A stretch of DNA of 64,000 nucleotides from Micromonospora sp. HK10. Lineage in GTDB: Bacteria; Actinomycetota; Actinomycetes; Mycobacteriales; Micromonosporaceae. The translations under genes were made by a program, and so were the position numbers. The stretch is from contig NZ_KQ058845.1 of NCBI RefSeq assembly GCF_000982955.1, positions 1 to 64,000 on the forward strand, in the 5' to 3' direction. Below, in pieces: positions 1-9,773 of this stretch (its first letter is position 1; every line of letters starts with the position of its first letter). The notes beneath the pieces are model-generated. The model was given only the letters and a program-made list of their open reading frames with translations, was not told where the DNA came from and searched no databases.

Positions 1-1658
<1,658 letters not shown>

Positions 1659-1662
<4 letters not shown>

Positions 1663-1742
1663 GCGAGTGGAGCGAGCGAACCATGGGGCTCAGCAGCGCG
1701 GCGCCTCGCGCCGCCGTGGAGCGCAGCGAGGTGGCGGCGTGA
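1659..1742 (+). CDS. Mini-ORF 1 from the 80-bp repeat, coupled to pyrG
   Basis: A GTG overlaps the pyrG stop as GTGA and opens 27 codons beginning MSEWSERTMGLSS. They end in TGA at 1740-1742, which again overlaps a GTG. The frame exists because the repeat is 80 bases long, that is 84 coding bases minus the 4-base overlap. It may only act as a translational bridge that hands ribosomes from pyrG to the NUDIX gene. No domain or signal is visible and a stable peptide is not implied. It could be a chance reading of a repeat. Confidence 0.4.
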
Positions 1743-1820
1743 GCGAGTGGAGCGAGCGAACCATGGGGCTCAGTAGCGCGGCGCCTCGCGCCGCCGTGGA
1801 GCGCAGCGAGGCGGCGGCGT
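1661..1820. repeat. Tandem 80-bp repeat, two copies, between pyrG and the NUDIX gene
   Basis: Bases 1661-1740 and 1741-1820 are near-identical 80-base units. I count two differences: C/T in CAGCAGC versus CAGTAGC, and T/C near the end. Each unit holds a strong small hairpin (GCGGCGC, loop CTC, GCGCCGC). Each unit also encodes a 27-codon frame, described separately. Units of this kind look like a dispersed actinobacterial intergenic repeat; only this pair was found in the window. Confidence 0.9.
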
Positions 1821-1822
1821 GA
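1739..1822 (+). CDS. Mini-ORF 2 from the 80-bp repeat, coupled to the NUDIX gene
   Basis: This is the second copy of the 27-codon frame, with the same start motif MSEWSERTMG and a stop TGA at 1820-1822. Its stop overlaps the GTG start of the NUDIX gene at 1819. With mini-ORF 1 it forms an unbroken chain of four-base GTGA overlaps from pyrG to the NUDIX gene. The only coding difference from copy 1 visible by eye is Val to Ala near the end. Function is unknown. Confidence 0.4.
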   Translation: MSEWSERTMGLSSAAPRAAVERSEAAA

Positions 1823-2424
1823 GCGCGGTCGAGCACCGCTACGAGGTGACCGAGCACCGGGAGATCTGGTCCGGGCGGATCTTCTCGGTGGTCAGCGACG
1901 ACGTCACCATGCCCGGCGGCGGCACCGCGGCGCGCGACTGGATCGCCCACGTGGGTGCGGTGGCCGTGGTGGCGCTGGACGACGCCGGTCAGGTGGTGCT
2001 GATCCGGCAGTACCGGCACCCGGTCGGCCGGCACCTGTGGGAGCTGCCCGCCGGGCTGATGGACGTCAGCGGCGAGGACCTGGCCGCCGCGGCGGTACGG
2101 GAGCTGGCCGAGGAGGCCGACCTCACCGCCGGCCGGGTCGACGTGCTGGTCGACCTGCACAGCTCGCCGGGCTTCAGCAACGAGGTGGTCCGGGTCTTCC
2201 TGGCCCGCGAGCTGGCCGAGGTGCCCGCCGACCAGCGGCACGAGCGGCGCGACGAGGAGGCCGACCTGCAGGTCGTCCGGATCGACCTGGACGAGGCGGT
2301 CCGGATGGTGCTGGCCGGCGAGATCACCAACGCCTCCTGCGTGGCCGGGCTGCTGGCCGCCGCCCGGGCCCGGAAGACCGGCTTCGCCGAGCTGCGCCGC
2401 CCGGCGGCGCCGCTGCCCCGCTGA
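1819..2424 (+). CDS. NUDIX hydrolase, probable ADP-ribose pyrophosphatase
   Basis: A 201-residue NUDIX enzyme, expected to cleave ADP-ribose to AMP and ribose 5-phosphate in the cytoplasm. The NUDIX box is clear around residues 77-102: a Gly in PAGLMDVSGED, then a Glu and seven residues to RELAEEADL. The spacing has one extra residue in the first gap, as I recall for the mycobacterial ADP-ribose pyrophosphatase that also follows pyrG. The N-terminal strands (REIWSGRIFSV) and the Gly-Phe-Ser-Asn segment after the box also fit that subfamily. The GTG start overlaps the preceding mini-ORF stop. A bidirectional hairpin terminator follows. Confidence 0.88.
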   Translation: MSAVEHRYEVTEHREIWSGRIFSVVSDDVTMPGGGTAARDWIAHVGAVAVVALDDAGQVVLIRQYRHPVGRHLWELPAGLMDVSGEDLAAAAVRELAEEADLTAGRVDVLVDLHSSPGFSNEVVRVFLARELAEVPADQRHERRDEEADLQVVRIDLDEAVRMVLAGEITNASCVAGLLAAARARKTGFAELRRPAAPLPR

Positions 2425-2441
2425 GCCCGGGGGAGGACGAC

Positions 2442-2474
2442 GAAGGGGCCGCGCGGACACCGCGCGGCCCCTTC
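2442..2474. terminator. Bidirectional hairpin terminator
   Basis: A perfect 15-base inverted repeat (GAAGGGGCCGCGCGG, loop ACA, complement) sits between the convergent NUDIX and TM2-domain genes. Its lower stem has A and T tracts on both sides, so it can serve either strand. Confidence 0.8.
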
Positions 2475-2487
2475 CGTGTGTCGCCGT

Positions 2488-2742
2488 TCAGTCGCGCAGC
2501 GGGCGCCCCTGGCCGTCGACGCCACCGTTGACCAGGATCAGGATGCCGTCGATGAGACCCCAGATGCCGCCGAGGCCGCAGGTCACGATGGTCACCACGA
2601 GCTGGATCACGCCGGTCTTGGTGTCGCCCATGTAGAACCGGCCGACACCGAAACCGCCCAGGAGGATCTGCAGGATGCCCGCGACGACCTTGCTCTTGTC
2701 GGAGACGCCCTGCGGGTACTGCGCGTAAGGAGGAGTGGTCAT
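2488..2742 (-). CDS. TM2 domain membrane protein
   Basis: An 84-residue protein with a short polar Pro/Tyr-rich N-terminus (MTTPPYAQYPQG) and the TM2 module of two close membrane helices. The first helix carries LLGGFGVGRFYMGDTKTG, the classic GxxGxxxFYxG family signature, and the second is the Gly-rich GGIWGLIDGILIL helix. Such proteins are small inner-membrane proteins of uncertain role. The ATG at 2742 has an AAGG ribosome site and fits the usual domain length; an upstream extension in frame would add an unlikely Arg-rich tail. Confidence 0.85.
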   Translation of the reverse strand: MTTPPYAQYPQGVSDKSKVVAGILQILLGGFGVGRFYMGDTKTGVIQLVVTIVTCGLGGIWGLIDGILILVNGGVDGQGRPLRD

Positions 2743-3034
2743 GAGCGGACACCTTAGTGATCGACAGCGCTCCTGTCCGCACCGCCGCTCGATCGGTGGG
2801 ACGATATTTACCGAAGAGTGTCCTGACGGCTGAGGCGGTCTCCACCGCACAGCCCGGTTTCACTCCTGACACATCGTCAGGACGACCGGGCACCGGATGT
2901 CACAGTGCTGGCCTTCGGACCGCGTACACGCGCCTAGACTGCCGCCGGCGGGACCGGTGGACCGCGTCGGCAAAGGGGCCGTCGCGGCGCCGCGCAGTCG
3001 GGGGTGGGCAGCCCCGAAGGAAGGTGTCGGCATC

Positions 3035-4150
3035 GTGAAGGTCGGAATCCCCCGCGAGGTCAAGAACCACGAGTACCGGGTGGCGATCACCCCCGCGGGC
3101 GTCAACGAGTTCACCCGCCACGGCCACGAGGTCTTCGTCGAGTCCGGCGCGGGCGTCGGCTCCAGCATCACCGACGACGAGTTCGCCGCCGCCGGGGCGA
3201 AGATCCTGGCCAGCGCGGACGAGGTCTGGGACGCCGCCGAACTGGTGCTCAAGGTCAAGGAGCCGATCGCCGAGGAGTACCACCGGATGCGCGAGGGGCA
3301 GGTGCTCTTCACCTACCTGCACCTGGCCGCCTCCAAGGAGTGCACCGACGCGCTGGTCGACCGCAAGGTCACCGGCATCGCCTACGAGACCGTCGAGCTG
3401 CCCGACCGCTCGCTGCCGCTGCTCGCCCCGATGTCCGAGGTCGCCGGCCGGCTCGCCCCGCAGGTGGGCGCCTTCTACATGATGCGCACCGGCGGCGGCC
3501 GCGGCGTGCTGCCCGGCGGCGTCTCCGGCGTGTACGCGGCGAAGACCGTGGTCATCGGCGCCGGCGTCTCCGGCCTGAACGCCGCCGCGATCGCGCTCGG
3601 CCTGCAGTCCGAGGTGCTGCTGCTGGACAAGAACGTGGCCCGGCTGCGCCAGGCCGACGCCATCTACCGGGGCCACCTGCAGACCGTGGCCTCCAACGCG
3701 TACGAGATCGAGCGGGCCGTGCTCGACGCGGACCTGGTCATCGGCGCGGTGCTGGTGCCCGGCGCGAAGGCCCCGAAGCTCATCTCCAACGAGCTGGTCT
3801 CCCGGATGAAGCCGGGCAGCGTGCTCGTCGACATCGCCATCGACCAGGGCGGCTGCTTCGAGGATTCGCGCCCCACCACGCACGCCGACCCGGTCTACAA
3901 GGTGCACGACTCGATCTTCTACTGCGTGGCGAACATGCCCGGCGCGGTGCCGAACACCAGCACGTACGCGCTGACCAACGTCACCCTGCCGTACGCCCTC
4001 GAACTGGCCAACCACGGCTGGCGGCAGGCGCTGCGCAACGACCCGGCGCTCGCGCTCGGCCTGAACACCCACGCCGGCCGGGTGGTCTACGGCCCGGTCG
4101 CCGAGGCGCACGGCCTGGACCTGCTGCCGCTGGCCGAGGTGATCGGCTGA
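3035..4150 (+). CDS. ald: Alanine dehydrogenase
   Basis: Reversible NAD-dependent deamination of L-alanine to pyruvate and ammonium in the cytoplasm. The 371-residue length is what I recall for the mycobacterial enzyme. The N-terminal MKVGIPREVKNHEYRVA is diagnostic. The catalytic Lys lies in KVKEPIAEEY and the His in FTYLHLA. The Rossmann motif is GAGVSGLNAA, and the late Asp is in VDIAIDQGGC. The GTG start at 3035 is preceded by GAAGGAAGG. Its stop overlaps the probable start of xerD, so the two are likely co-translated. In M. tuberculosis the gene is not at this locus, so its insertion here is a lineage feature. Confidence 0.96.
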   Translation: MKVGIPREVKNHEYRVAITPAGVNEFTRHGHEVFVESGAGVGSSITDDEFAAAGAKILASADEVWDAAELVLKVKEPIAEEYHRMREGQVLFTYLHLAASKECTDALVDRKVTGIAYETVELPDRSLPLLAPMSEVAGRLAPQVGAFYMMRTGGGRGVLPGGVSGVYAAKTVVIGAGVSGLNAAAIALGLQSEVLLLDKNVARLRQADAIYRGHLQTVASNAYEIERAVLDADLVIGAVLVPGAKAPKLISNELVSRMKPGSVLVDIAIDQGGCFEDSRPTTHADPVYKVHDSIFYCVANMPGAVPNTSTYALTNVTLPYALELANHGWRQALRNDPALALGLNTHAGRVVYGPVAEAHGLDLLPLAEVIG

Positions 4151-5154
4151 GCGGGGGCAGCCCGACGACCGCGGCGCGGACGGACGGGGCCGGCGCGGAA
4201 GCCGCGCCGGCCCTGCGTCGTGCCGTCCGCGGCTACCTGGACCACCTCACCGTCGAACGGGGACTGTCCGCCAACACCCTCGCCTCGTACCGCCGCGACC
4301 TGGACCGCTACCTGGCCACCCTGGCCGCCGCCGGGGTGACCGACCTGGCCGCCGTGGGCGCCGCCGAGGTCGAGGGCCACCTGGCCCGGCTGCGCGCCGG
4401 CGACGCCGACCACCCGCCGCTGGCCGTCTCGTCCGCGGCCCGCGCCGCCAGTGCCGTCCGCGGCCTGCACCGGTTCGCGCTGCGCGAGGGGATGGCCGGC
4501 GCCGACCCCAGCCGCGACGTCCGCCCGCCCACGCCGGCCCGCCGGCTGCCCCGGGCGCTACCGGTCGACGCCGTGGTCCGGCTGCTGGAAACCGCCGGGC
4601 CGGTCACCGCCACCGGCGACGCGGCGCCCCGCGCGCTGCGCGACCGGGCGCTGCTGGAGTTCCTGTACGGCACCGGGGCGCGCATCTCCGAGGCGGTCGG
4701 CGCCGCCGTCGACGACCTCGACCTGGCCGCGGGCACCGTCGTGCTGCACGGCAAGGGCGGCCGGACCCGGCTGGTGCCGATCGGCGGGTACGCCGTCGAG
4801 GCGGTGCGCGCCTGGCTGGTCCGGGGCCGCCCGGCGCTGCTCGCCGCCGGCCGGGGCACCCCCGCGGTCTTCGTCAACGCCCGCGGCGGCCCGCTGACCC
4901 GGCAGGGCGCCTGGGCGATCCTGCGCGCCGCGGCGGCCCGGGCCGGCCTGCCGGTCGACGGACCGGACGCGGTCTCCCCGCACACCCTGCGGCACTCGTA
5001 CGCCACCCACCTGCTCGACGGCGGCGCCGACGTGCGCGTGGTGCAGGAACTGCTCGGCCACGCCTCGGTCACCACCACCCAGGTCTACACGTTGGTCACC
5101 GTGGAGCGGCTCCGCGAGGTGTACGCCACCGCCCACCCCCGCGCCCACGGGTGA
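4147..5154 (+). CDS. xerD: Site-specific tyrosine recombinase XerD
   Basis: Resolves chromosome dimers at dif together with XerC. The SAM-like N-terminal domain (VRGYLDHLTVERGLSANTL) precedes the catalytic domain. All five catalytic positions are visible: Arg in GTGARISE, Lys in HGKGGRTR, His-x-x-Arg in HTLRHSYATHL, His in LLGHAS, and the Tyr nucleophile in TTQVYTLV. The start is uncertain because no ATG or GTG lies near the ald stop in this frame. A CTG at 4147 overlaps that stop (CTGA) and would give 335 residues. The stop is overlapped by a repeat-encoded mini-ORF. Confidence 0.92.
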   Translation: MSGGSPTTAARTDGAGAEAAPALRRAVRGYLDHLTVERGLSANTLASYRRDLDRYLATLAAAGVTDLAAVGAAEVEGHLARLRAGDADHPPLAVSSAARAASAVRGLHRFALREGMAGADPSRDVRPPTPARRLPRALPVDAVVRLLETAGPVTATGDAAPRALRDRALLEFLYGTGARISEAVGAAVDDLDLAAGTVVLHGKGGRTRLVPIGGYAVEAVRAWLVRGRPALLAAGRGTPAVFVNARGGPLTRQGAWAILRAAAARAGLPVDGPDAVSPHTLRHSYATHLLDGGADVRVVQELLGHASVTTTQVYTLVTVERLREVYATAHPRAHG

Positions 5155-5216
5155 GCGCGAGGAGTGAGCCGGGGTTGCGAGCCCCGCAGTCGCGAACGGA
5201 TCGGTGTTCCGGCTGA
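5151..5216 (+). CDS. Repeat-encoded mini-ORF coupled to xerD
   Basis: A GTG overlaps the xerD stop as GTGA and opens a 21-codon frame (MSARSEPGLRAPQSRT...). It ends at TGA 5214-5216, exactly where the next repeat copy begins. An equivalent 21-codon frame lies between cmk and der. It is probably a translated repeat with no protein function of its own, though a role in clearing ribosomes after xerD is possible. Confidence 0.35.
   Translation: MSARSEPGLRAPQSRTDRCSG
5152..5197. repeat. Dispersed 46-bp repeat, copy 1 (starts at the xerD stop)
   Basis: The unit begins with the TGA of xerD (TGAGCGCGAGGAGTGAGC) and ends in CCCCGCAGTCGCGAAC. It contains a short TGCG/CGCA hairpin. Further copies lie at 5214-5259 and 10452-10497. 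Confidence 0.85.
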
Positions 5217-5259
5217 GCGCGAGGAGTGAGGCGGGGTTGCGAGCCCCGCAGTCGCGAAC
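5214..5259. repeat. Dispersed 46-bp repeat, copy 2
   Basis: It differs from copy 1 at one visible position (GAGGC for GAGCC). It starts at the stop of the copy-1 mini-ORF, this time as CTGA rather than GTGA. Confidence 0.85.
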
Positions 5260-5465
5260 AGGGCCCGCGCTGACCTCTTCGGACGCTGCCGCCGGCCTGC
5301 CGGTCCGACACGCCGACCCGGTACCGAACGCGCTGCTGGCGCGTGGCGTACAGTCGGCATCGGCGCGAACCTCAGCGGCGACGGACCCGGGGGTGCGCAG
5401 CGGCGCCGCGAGGGACGTCGGACGGCTCCGACGCCAGGTGGTCGTCGGGAGGGGGCAACGAGGAC
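5217..5465. other. Remainder of the xerD-parA intergenic region
   Basis: Beyond the two repeat copies, this stretch holds no gene I can support. A long open frame on each strand is GC-rich shadow without domain content. The ribosome site GGGAGGGGG for the ParA gene is near 5450. Confidence 0.5.
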
Positions 5466-6389
5466 ATGGCTGGCAACGCGGACCGTGCCGAAACCTGGAC
5501 GTCGGAACTCCGTGAGCAGCAGGCCTCGCTCGGCGCCGACCTCGGCCCGGCCGATCCGGCCGCCTACACCATGCGCAAGCCGATCCCGGAGCCGATGCCG
5601 ACCGACCGGCACGGGCCGGCCCGGATCATCGCGATGGCCAACCAGAAGGGTGGCGTCGGCAAGACCACGACCACCATCAACCTGGGCGCGGCGCTCGCCG
5701 AGTACGGCCGCAAGGTGCTGCTGGTCGACTTCGACCCGCAGGGTGCCCTCTCCGTCGGCCTGGGCGTCAACCCGCACAACCTCGACCTGTCGGTCTACAA
5801 CCTGCTCATGCAGGACGACGTCACCGCCGAGGACGTGCTGATCAAGACCGACGTGGCGGGGCTGCACCTGCTGCCCGCCAACATCGACCTCTCCGCCGCC
5901 GAGATCCAGCTGGTCAACGAGGTCGCCCGGGAGATGGCCCTGGCCCGGGTGCTGCGCACGATCCGCAAGGAGTACGACTTCATCCTGATCGACTGCCAGC
6001 CCTCGCTGGGCCTGCTGGCGATCAACGCGCTGACTGTGGCGCACGGCGTGCTCATCCCGCTGGAGTGCGAGTTCTTCAGCCTGCGCGGCGTCGCGCTGCT
6101 GCTGGACACCATCGACAAGGTGCGCGAACGGCTCAACTTCGACCTGGAGCTTGAGGGCATCCTCGCCACCATGTACGACAGTCGCACCACGCACTGCCGC
6201 CAGGTGCTGCAGCGGGTGGTGGAGGCGTTCGGCGACAAGGTCTACCAGACCGTGATCACCAAGACGGTCAAGTTCCCCGAGTCGACGGTGGCCGGCGCCC
6301 CGATCACCACCCTCGACCCGGCCTCCTCGGGCGCCCGCAACTACCGCCAGCTGGCCCGCGAGGTCATCGCCGCCCAGGCGGACCGGTAG
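5466..6389 (+). CDS. ParA/Soj-family ATPase
   Basis: A 307-residue ParA-type P-loop ATPase with a deviant Walker A motif KGGVGKTTTT at about residue 61. It also has the Walker A' stretch VLLVDFDPQGALS and the Walker B region FILIDCQPSLGLL. A roughly 55-residue variable N-terminus precedes the domain. It is not next to a parB gene. It lies directly upstream of scpA/scpB, as in mycobacteria, which suggests a role in chromosome organisation rather than parS partition. The ATG at 5466 follows a strong GGGAGGGGG. Confidence 0.92.
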   Translation: MAGNADRAETWTSELREQQASLGADLGPADPAAYTMRKPIPEPMPTDRHGPARIIAMANQKGGVGKTTTTINLGAALAEYGRKVLLVDFDPQGALSVGLGVNPHNLDLSVYNLLMQDDVTAEDVLIKTDVAGLHLLPANIDLSAAEIQLVNEVAREMALARVLRTIRKEYDFILIDCQPSLGLLAINALTVAHGVLIPLECEFFSLRGVALLLDTIDKVRERLNFDLELEGILATMYDSRTTHCRQVLQRVVEAFGDKVYQTVITKTVKFPESTVAGAPITTLDPASSGARNYRQLAREVIAAQADR

Positions 6390-6412
6390 GCCGCACGTCG
6401 GGTGTCCCGGCC

Positions 6413-7468
6413 GTGGACTACGGTTCTCCGGTGACCGCACCGCCCCTCGACCCGCCGGCACCGCACGGGGCCGACGACCCGGTGGCCGCCGCCGAGCTGG
6501 CCGCCGAGGTCGACGGTGTGGTGCCCGCCGGCACCGTCGAGGAGGCCAGCGGCTTCACCGTCCGGCTGGACAACTTCACCGGCCCGTTCGACCTGCTGCT
6601 CCAGCTCATCAGCAAGCACAAGCTCGACGTCACCGAGGTGGCGCTGCACCGGGTCACCGACGAGTTCATCGCCTACATCCGGGCCATGGGCGACCAGTGG
6701 GACCTGGACGAGACCAGCGAGTTCCTGCTCATCGCGGCCACCCTGCTCGACCTCAAGGCGGCCCGGCTGCTGCCCTCCGCCGAGGTCGAGGACGAGGAGG
6801 ACCTGGCTCTGCTGGAGGCGCGGGACCTGCTCTTCGCGCGGCTGCTGCAGTACAAGGCGTACAAGGAGGCGGCCGCGCACCTGGCCGAGCTGGAGTCGGT
6901 GGGCGGCCGCCGCTATCCGCGGGCGGTCACCCTGGAGCCCCGGTACGCCGAGGCGCTGCCCGATCTGGTGCTCGGCATCGGCCCGCAGCGGCTGCTCAAG
7001 CTGGCGCTCAAGGCGATGACCCCGAAACCGGTGCCCGAGGTCTCCATCGCGCACGTGCACATGGTCCGGGTCAGCGTCCGGGAACACGCCGCGATCATCT
7101 CCGAGCGCCTGCGCCGGGCCGGCACGGCCAGCTTCTCGCTGCTCTGCGCCGACTGCGAGATGACCCTGGAGGTGGTGGCCCGGTTCCTCGCCCTGCTGGA
7201 GCTCTACCGGCAAGGGCTGGTCGCCTTCGTCCAGGAGCAGGCGTTGGCGGAGCTCACCGTCCGCTGGACCGGCGACGCCGACGCCGGCACCGAGCTGACC
7301 ATCGACGAGTACGCCGGCGCCCCGGAACCGGCCGACGCCGCGCCCCCCGATCTCCCGCCCGCCTCGGCGGGTGATGCCCCGCCCGACCCGGCGGGTGATG
7401 CCGTGCGTGCTGCGGCAGATGATGCAGTGCCCGCCTCGGCGGATGAGCCCGCACCGACGCAGGAGTGA
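6413..7468 (+). CDS. scpA: Segregation and condensation protein A
   Basis: Kleisin subunit of the SMC-ScpAB complex that compacts and separates chromosomes. The kleisin N-terminal domain is plain (FTVRLDNFTGPFDLLLQLIS, then TDEFIAYIRAM and FLLIAATLLDLKAARLLPS). The C-terminal winged helix lies near residues 210-275. An Ala/Pro/Asp-rich tail follows. The start is either the GTG at 6413 or the GTG at 6431; neither has a convincing ribosome site. The stop overlaps the scpB start region, so the pair is probably co-translated. Confidence 0.93.
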   Translation: MDYGSPVTAPPLDPPAPHGADDPVAAAELAAEVDGVVPAGTVEEASGFTVRLDNFTGPFDLLLQLISKHKLDVTEVALHRVTDEFIAYIRAMGDQWDLDETSEFLLIAATLLDLKAARLLPSAEVEDEEDLALLEARDLLFARLLQYKAYKEAAAHLAELESVGGRRYPRAVTLEPRYAEALPDLVLGIGPQRLLKLALKAMTPKPVPEVSIAHVHMVRVSVREHAAIISERLRRAGTASFSLLCADCEMTLEVVARFLALLELYRQGLVAFVQEQALAELTVRWTGDADAGTELTIDEYAGAPEPADAAPPDLPPASAGDAPPDPAGDAVRAAADDAVPASADEPAPTQE

Positions 7469-7473
7469 CCCCG

Positions 7474-8826
7474 ATGAGCGACGAGGAGCGCCGCGACTCG
7501 CTGGCCGACCAGGCGGCGGCGTGGATCCCCCCGTGGGAGCGCCCGACCCCGCCCAGGCCCCGCCCCGACCCCGAACCCACCCCCGAGGCAGCGCCCGACC
7601 TTGCCGCTGCTGACGGGGCCGCGCCGGACCTTGCCGCTGCCGAAACGGCAGCGCCTGACCCTGGCGCCGACCCGGTACCGGCACCCGCGCCCAAGGCGGC
7701 GCCGGACCCGGCCACCGATGCAGCGCCGGACCCTGCCACCGACGTGAATCCCCCGCACGCCGTCGGCGTGGAACCCGAGTTCTCCGGAGATCTTGGAAAG
7801 GAGTGGCCCCTGGAGGGGCCGGAATCTTCCAAGATCTCCGCGGACGACGAGGTTCCGGCGGATTTTGGTGCGGGTGTGCCGCTGGTGAGGGCGGGGGATA
7901 CCGAGGTCTCCGGGGAGCGTTCGGACACGCCGGGAAGCGGCGCGGCGGATGAGTCGGCGAGGGCGTCGAGCGACGCGCGGGAGTCGTCCAGCGAGGCCGA
8001 GGTGGTGGCCGGCGCGGCGCAACCGAGCAGCACCGGTCAGTCAGCCGGCAGCGGGGAGTCGAGCGGCGCCGGTCAGTCGGCCGGCAGCGGGGAGTCGAGC
8101 GGCGCCGGTCAGTCGGCCGGCAGCGGGGAGTCGAGCGGCGCCGGTCAGCCGGCCGGCAGCGGCGAGCCGGGCGGTGACGGGCAACTCGATCAGGCGGCGG
8201 GTCGGGGTGACGCGGCGGGCGTACCCGATCGGCGGGGGAGGCGGCGGGCGGCGCCGGCGCCGGAGGTCGCGCCCGAGCTGGACGACGCGGAGCTGCGCGG
8301 CGCCCTGGAGGCGATCCTGCTGGTGGTGGACCAGCCGGTCAGCGAGCTGACCCTGGCCCAGGTGCTGGAGCAGTCCCCGGAGCGGATCGGCCCGATGCTC
8401 GACGAGATCGCCGCCGGCTACACCGCGGCCGGGCACGGCTTCGAGCTGCGCCGGGCCGCGGGTGGCTGGCGTCTCTACACCCGCCCGGAATACGCCGGGT
8501 ACGTCGAGCGGTTCGTGTTGGACGGGCAGTCCGTCCGGTTGACCCAGGCCGCCCTGGAGACCCTCGCCGTGATCGCCTACAAGCAGCCGGTGACCCGGTC
8601 GCGGATCTCCGCGATCCGGGGCGTCAACTGCGACGGGGTGATCCGTACCCTGGTCTCCCGGGGGTTGGTCGAAGAGTGCGGCACCGAAGCGGACAGCGGT
8701 GCCTTCCTCTACCGCACCACCACGATGTTCCTGGAGAAGCTGGGGCTCAACTCGGTGGACGACCTGCCGCCCCTTGCCCCCTTCCTGCCCGACGACGTAG
8801 AAGAGCTTGCCGATGCGACGCGATGA
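7474..8826 (+). CDS. scpB: Segregation and condensation protein B with a long disordered N-terminus
   Basis: The last 180 or so residues are a complete ScpB: two winged helices, starting DAELRGALEAILLVVDQPVS and containing LTQAALETLAVIAYKQPVTR and IRTLVSRGLVEE. It binds the ScpA kleisin. Unusually, about 265 residues of low-complexity Pro/Ala/Asp/Ser/Gly sequence come first. They include a 12-residue unit (GQSAGSGESSGA) repeated four times and a large palindrome. Typical ScpB proteins are about 200 residues. The ATG at 7474 has AGGAG eight bases upstream; a GTG at 7465 overlaps the scpA stop. Confidence 0.93.
   Translation: MSDEERRDSLADQAAAWIPPWERPTPPRPRPDPEPTPEAAPDLAAADGAAPDLAAAETAAPDPGADPVPAPAPKAAPDPATDAAPDPATDVNPPHAVGVEPEFSGDLGKEWPLEGPESSKISADDEVPADFGAGVPLVRAGDTEVSGERSDTPGSGAADESARASSDARESSSEAEVVAGAAQPSSTGQSAGSGESSGAGQSAGSGESSGAGQSAGSGESSGAGQPAGSGEPGGDGQLDQAAGRGDAAGVPDRRGRRRAAPAPEVAPELDDAELRGALEAILLVVDQPVSELTLAQVLEQSPERIGPMLDEIAAGYTAAGHGFELRRAAGGWRLYTRPEYAGYVERFVLDGQSVRLTQAALETLAVIAYKQPVTRSRISAIRGVNCDGVIRTLVSRGLVEECGTEADSGAFLYRTTTMFLEKLGLNSVDDLPPLAPFLPDDVEELADATR
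7785..7840. repeat. Nested palindrome inside the scpB coding region
   Basis: Fourteen-base arms (CGGAGATCTTGGAA at 7785-7798 and its complement at 7827-7840) enclose a second perfect palindrome (GGCCCCT, GG, AGGGGCC at 7804-7820). It looks like a REP/MITE-type element inserted in frame into the disordered part of scpB. Confidence 0.75.
8035..8178. repeat. 36-bp minisatellite, four units, in scpB
   Basis: Four consecutive 36-base units start at 8035, 8071, 8107 and 8143. Copies 2 and 3 look identical, copy 1 differs at one base, and copy 4 is diverged. Each encodes a Ser/Gly-rich 12-residue unit, so the frame is kept whatever the copy number. Confidence 0.92.
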
Positions 8827-9583
8827 CCGTGCCCCGAAACCCGACGCCCCCGTGTACGAGGGCGCCGAGCGCCTGCAGAAGGTGCTCGCCGCCGCGGGGG
8901 TGGGTTCGCGGCGCGCCTGCGAGGACCTGATCTTCCGGCGCCGGGTCACCGTCAACGGCCGGGTCGCCCAGCTCGGCGACAAGGCGGACCCGGCGCGCGA
9001 CGTCATCTACGTCGACGGCGAGCGGCTCCAGGCCGACGTCCGCCTGGTCTACGTGGCGATGAACAAGCCGCGCGGGGTGGTCACCACCATGGCCGACGAG
9101 AAGGGCCGCACCGAGCTCGCCGACTTCATCGGCGCGCGGCTGGAGCAGCGGGTCTACCACGTCGGGCGGCTCGACGCGGACAGCGAGGGCCTGCTCCTGC
9201 TCACCAACGACGGCACCCTCGCGCACAAGCTCATGCACCCGTCGTACGAGGTGCTCAAGACCTACCTCGCCGAGGTGGCCGGGCCGATCCCGCGCAGCCT
9301 CGGCAAGCGGCTGACGGCCGGCGTCGAGCTGGAGGACGGGCCGGTGCAGGTCGACTCCTTCAAGGTGGTGGGCACCCTGGGCAAAACCGCCCAGGTGGAG
9401 CTGACCCTGCACGAGGGGCGCAAGCACATCGTCCGGCGCCTGATGGCCGAGGTGGGACACCCGGTGTCGCGGCTGGTCCGTACCTCGATCGGTCCGATCA
9501 AGCTCGGCGACCTGCGCACCGGGCGGCTGCGCCGACTGACCAACGCGGAGGTCGCCGCCCTGTTCAAGGCCGTGGGTGACTGA
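8813..9583 (+). CDS. RluB/RsuA-type pseudouridine synthase
   Basis: A 256-residue rRNA pseudouridine synthase, probably acting on 23S rRNA. An S4 RNA-binding domain (ERLQKVLAAAGVGSRRACED) precedes the catalytic domain. The catalytic Asp is in GRLDADSEGLLLLTNDG, followed by KTYLAEV and the C-terminal GRKHIVRRLMAEVGHPV. The ATG at 8813 overlaps the scpB end by 14 bases; a TTG at 8807 would add two residues. Placement after scpB and before cmk is the usual actinobacterial order. Confidence 0.92.
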   Translation: MRRDDRAPKPDAPVYEGAERLQKVLAAAGVGSRRACEDLIFRRRVTVNGRVAQLGDKADPARDVIYVDGERLQADVRLVYVAMNKPRGVVTTMADEKGRTELADFIGARLEQRVYHVGRLDADSEGLLLLTNDGTLAHKLMHPSYEVLKTYLAEVAGPIPRSLGKRLTAGVELEDGPVQVDSFKVVGTLGKTAQVELTLHEGRKHIVRRLMAEVGHPVSRLVRTSIGPIKLGDLRTGRLRRLTNAEVAALFKAVGD

Positions 9584-9773
9584 CCCCCGGGTTCGGGGTA
9601 CGGCTGCCGGTAGGCTTCGACGCGGCCCGCGGGCCGGCCGGTGGCGCAGGTCGCCGCCGGCGGCATCGCGCGCGGGCGGCCCGCGCGGCGCGGGATGATT
9701 GACGACAGACACAACCGCTCAACGGTGCCGGAGAAACCGGCGACCCGCGAGGTACGGGCTGAGGAGGCACACG

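Noticed and set aside
5085..6461. 458-codon - strand frame opposite the ParA gene
   Set aside because: Shadow of the ParA coding strand; its ends translate the intergenic repeats.
8035..8178. CRISPR-like array in scpB
   Set aside because: Units are contiguous 36-mers without unique spacers and stay in the coding frame; it is a minisatellite.
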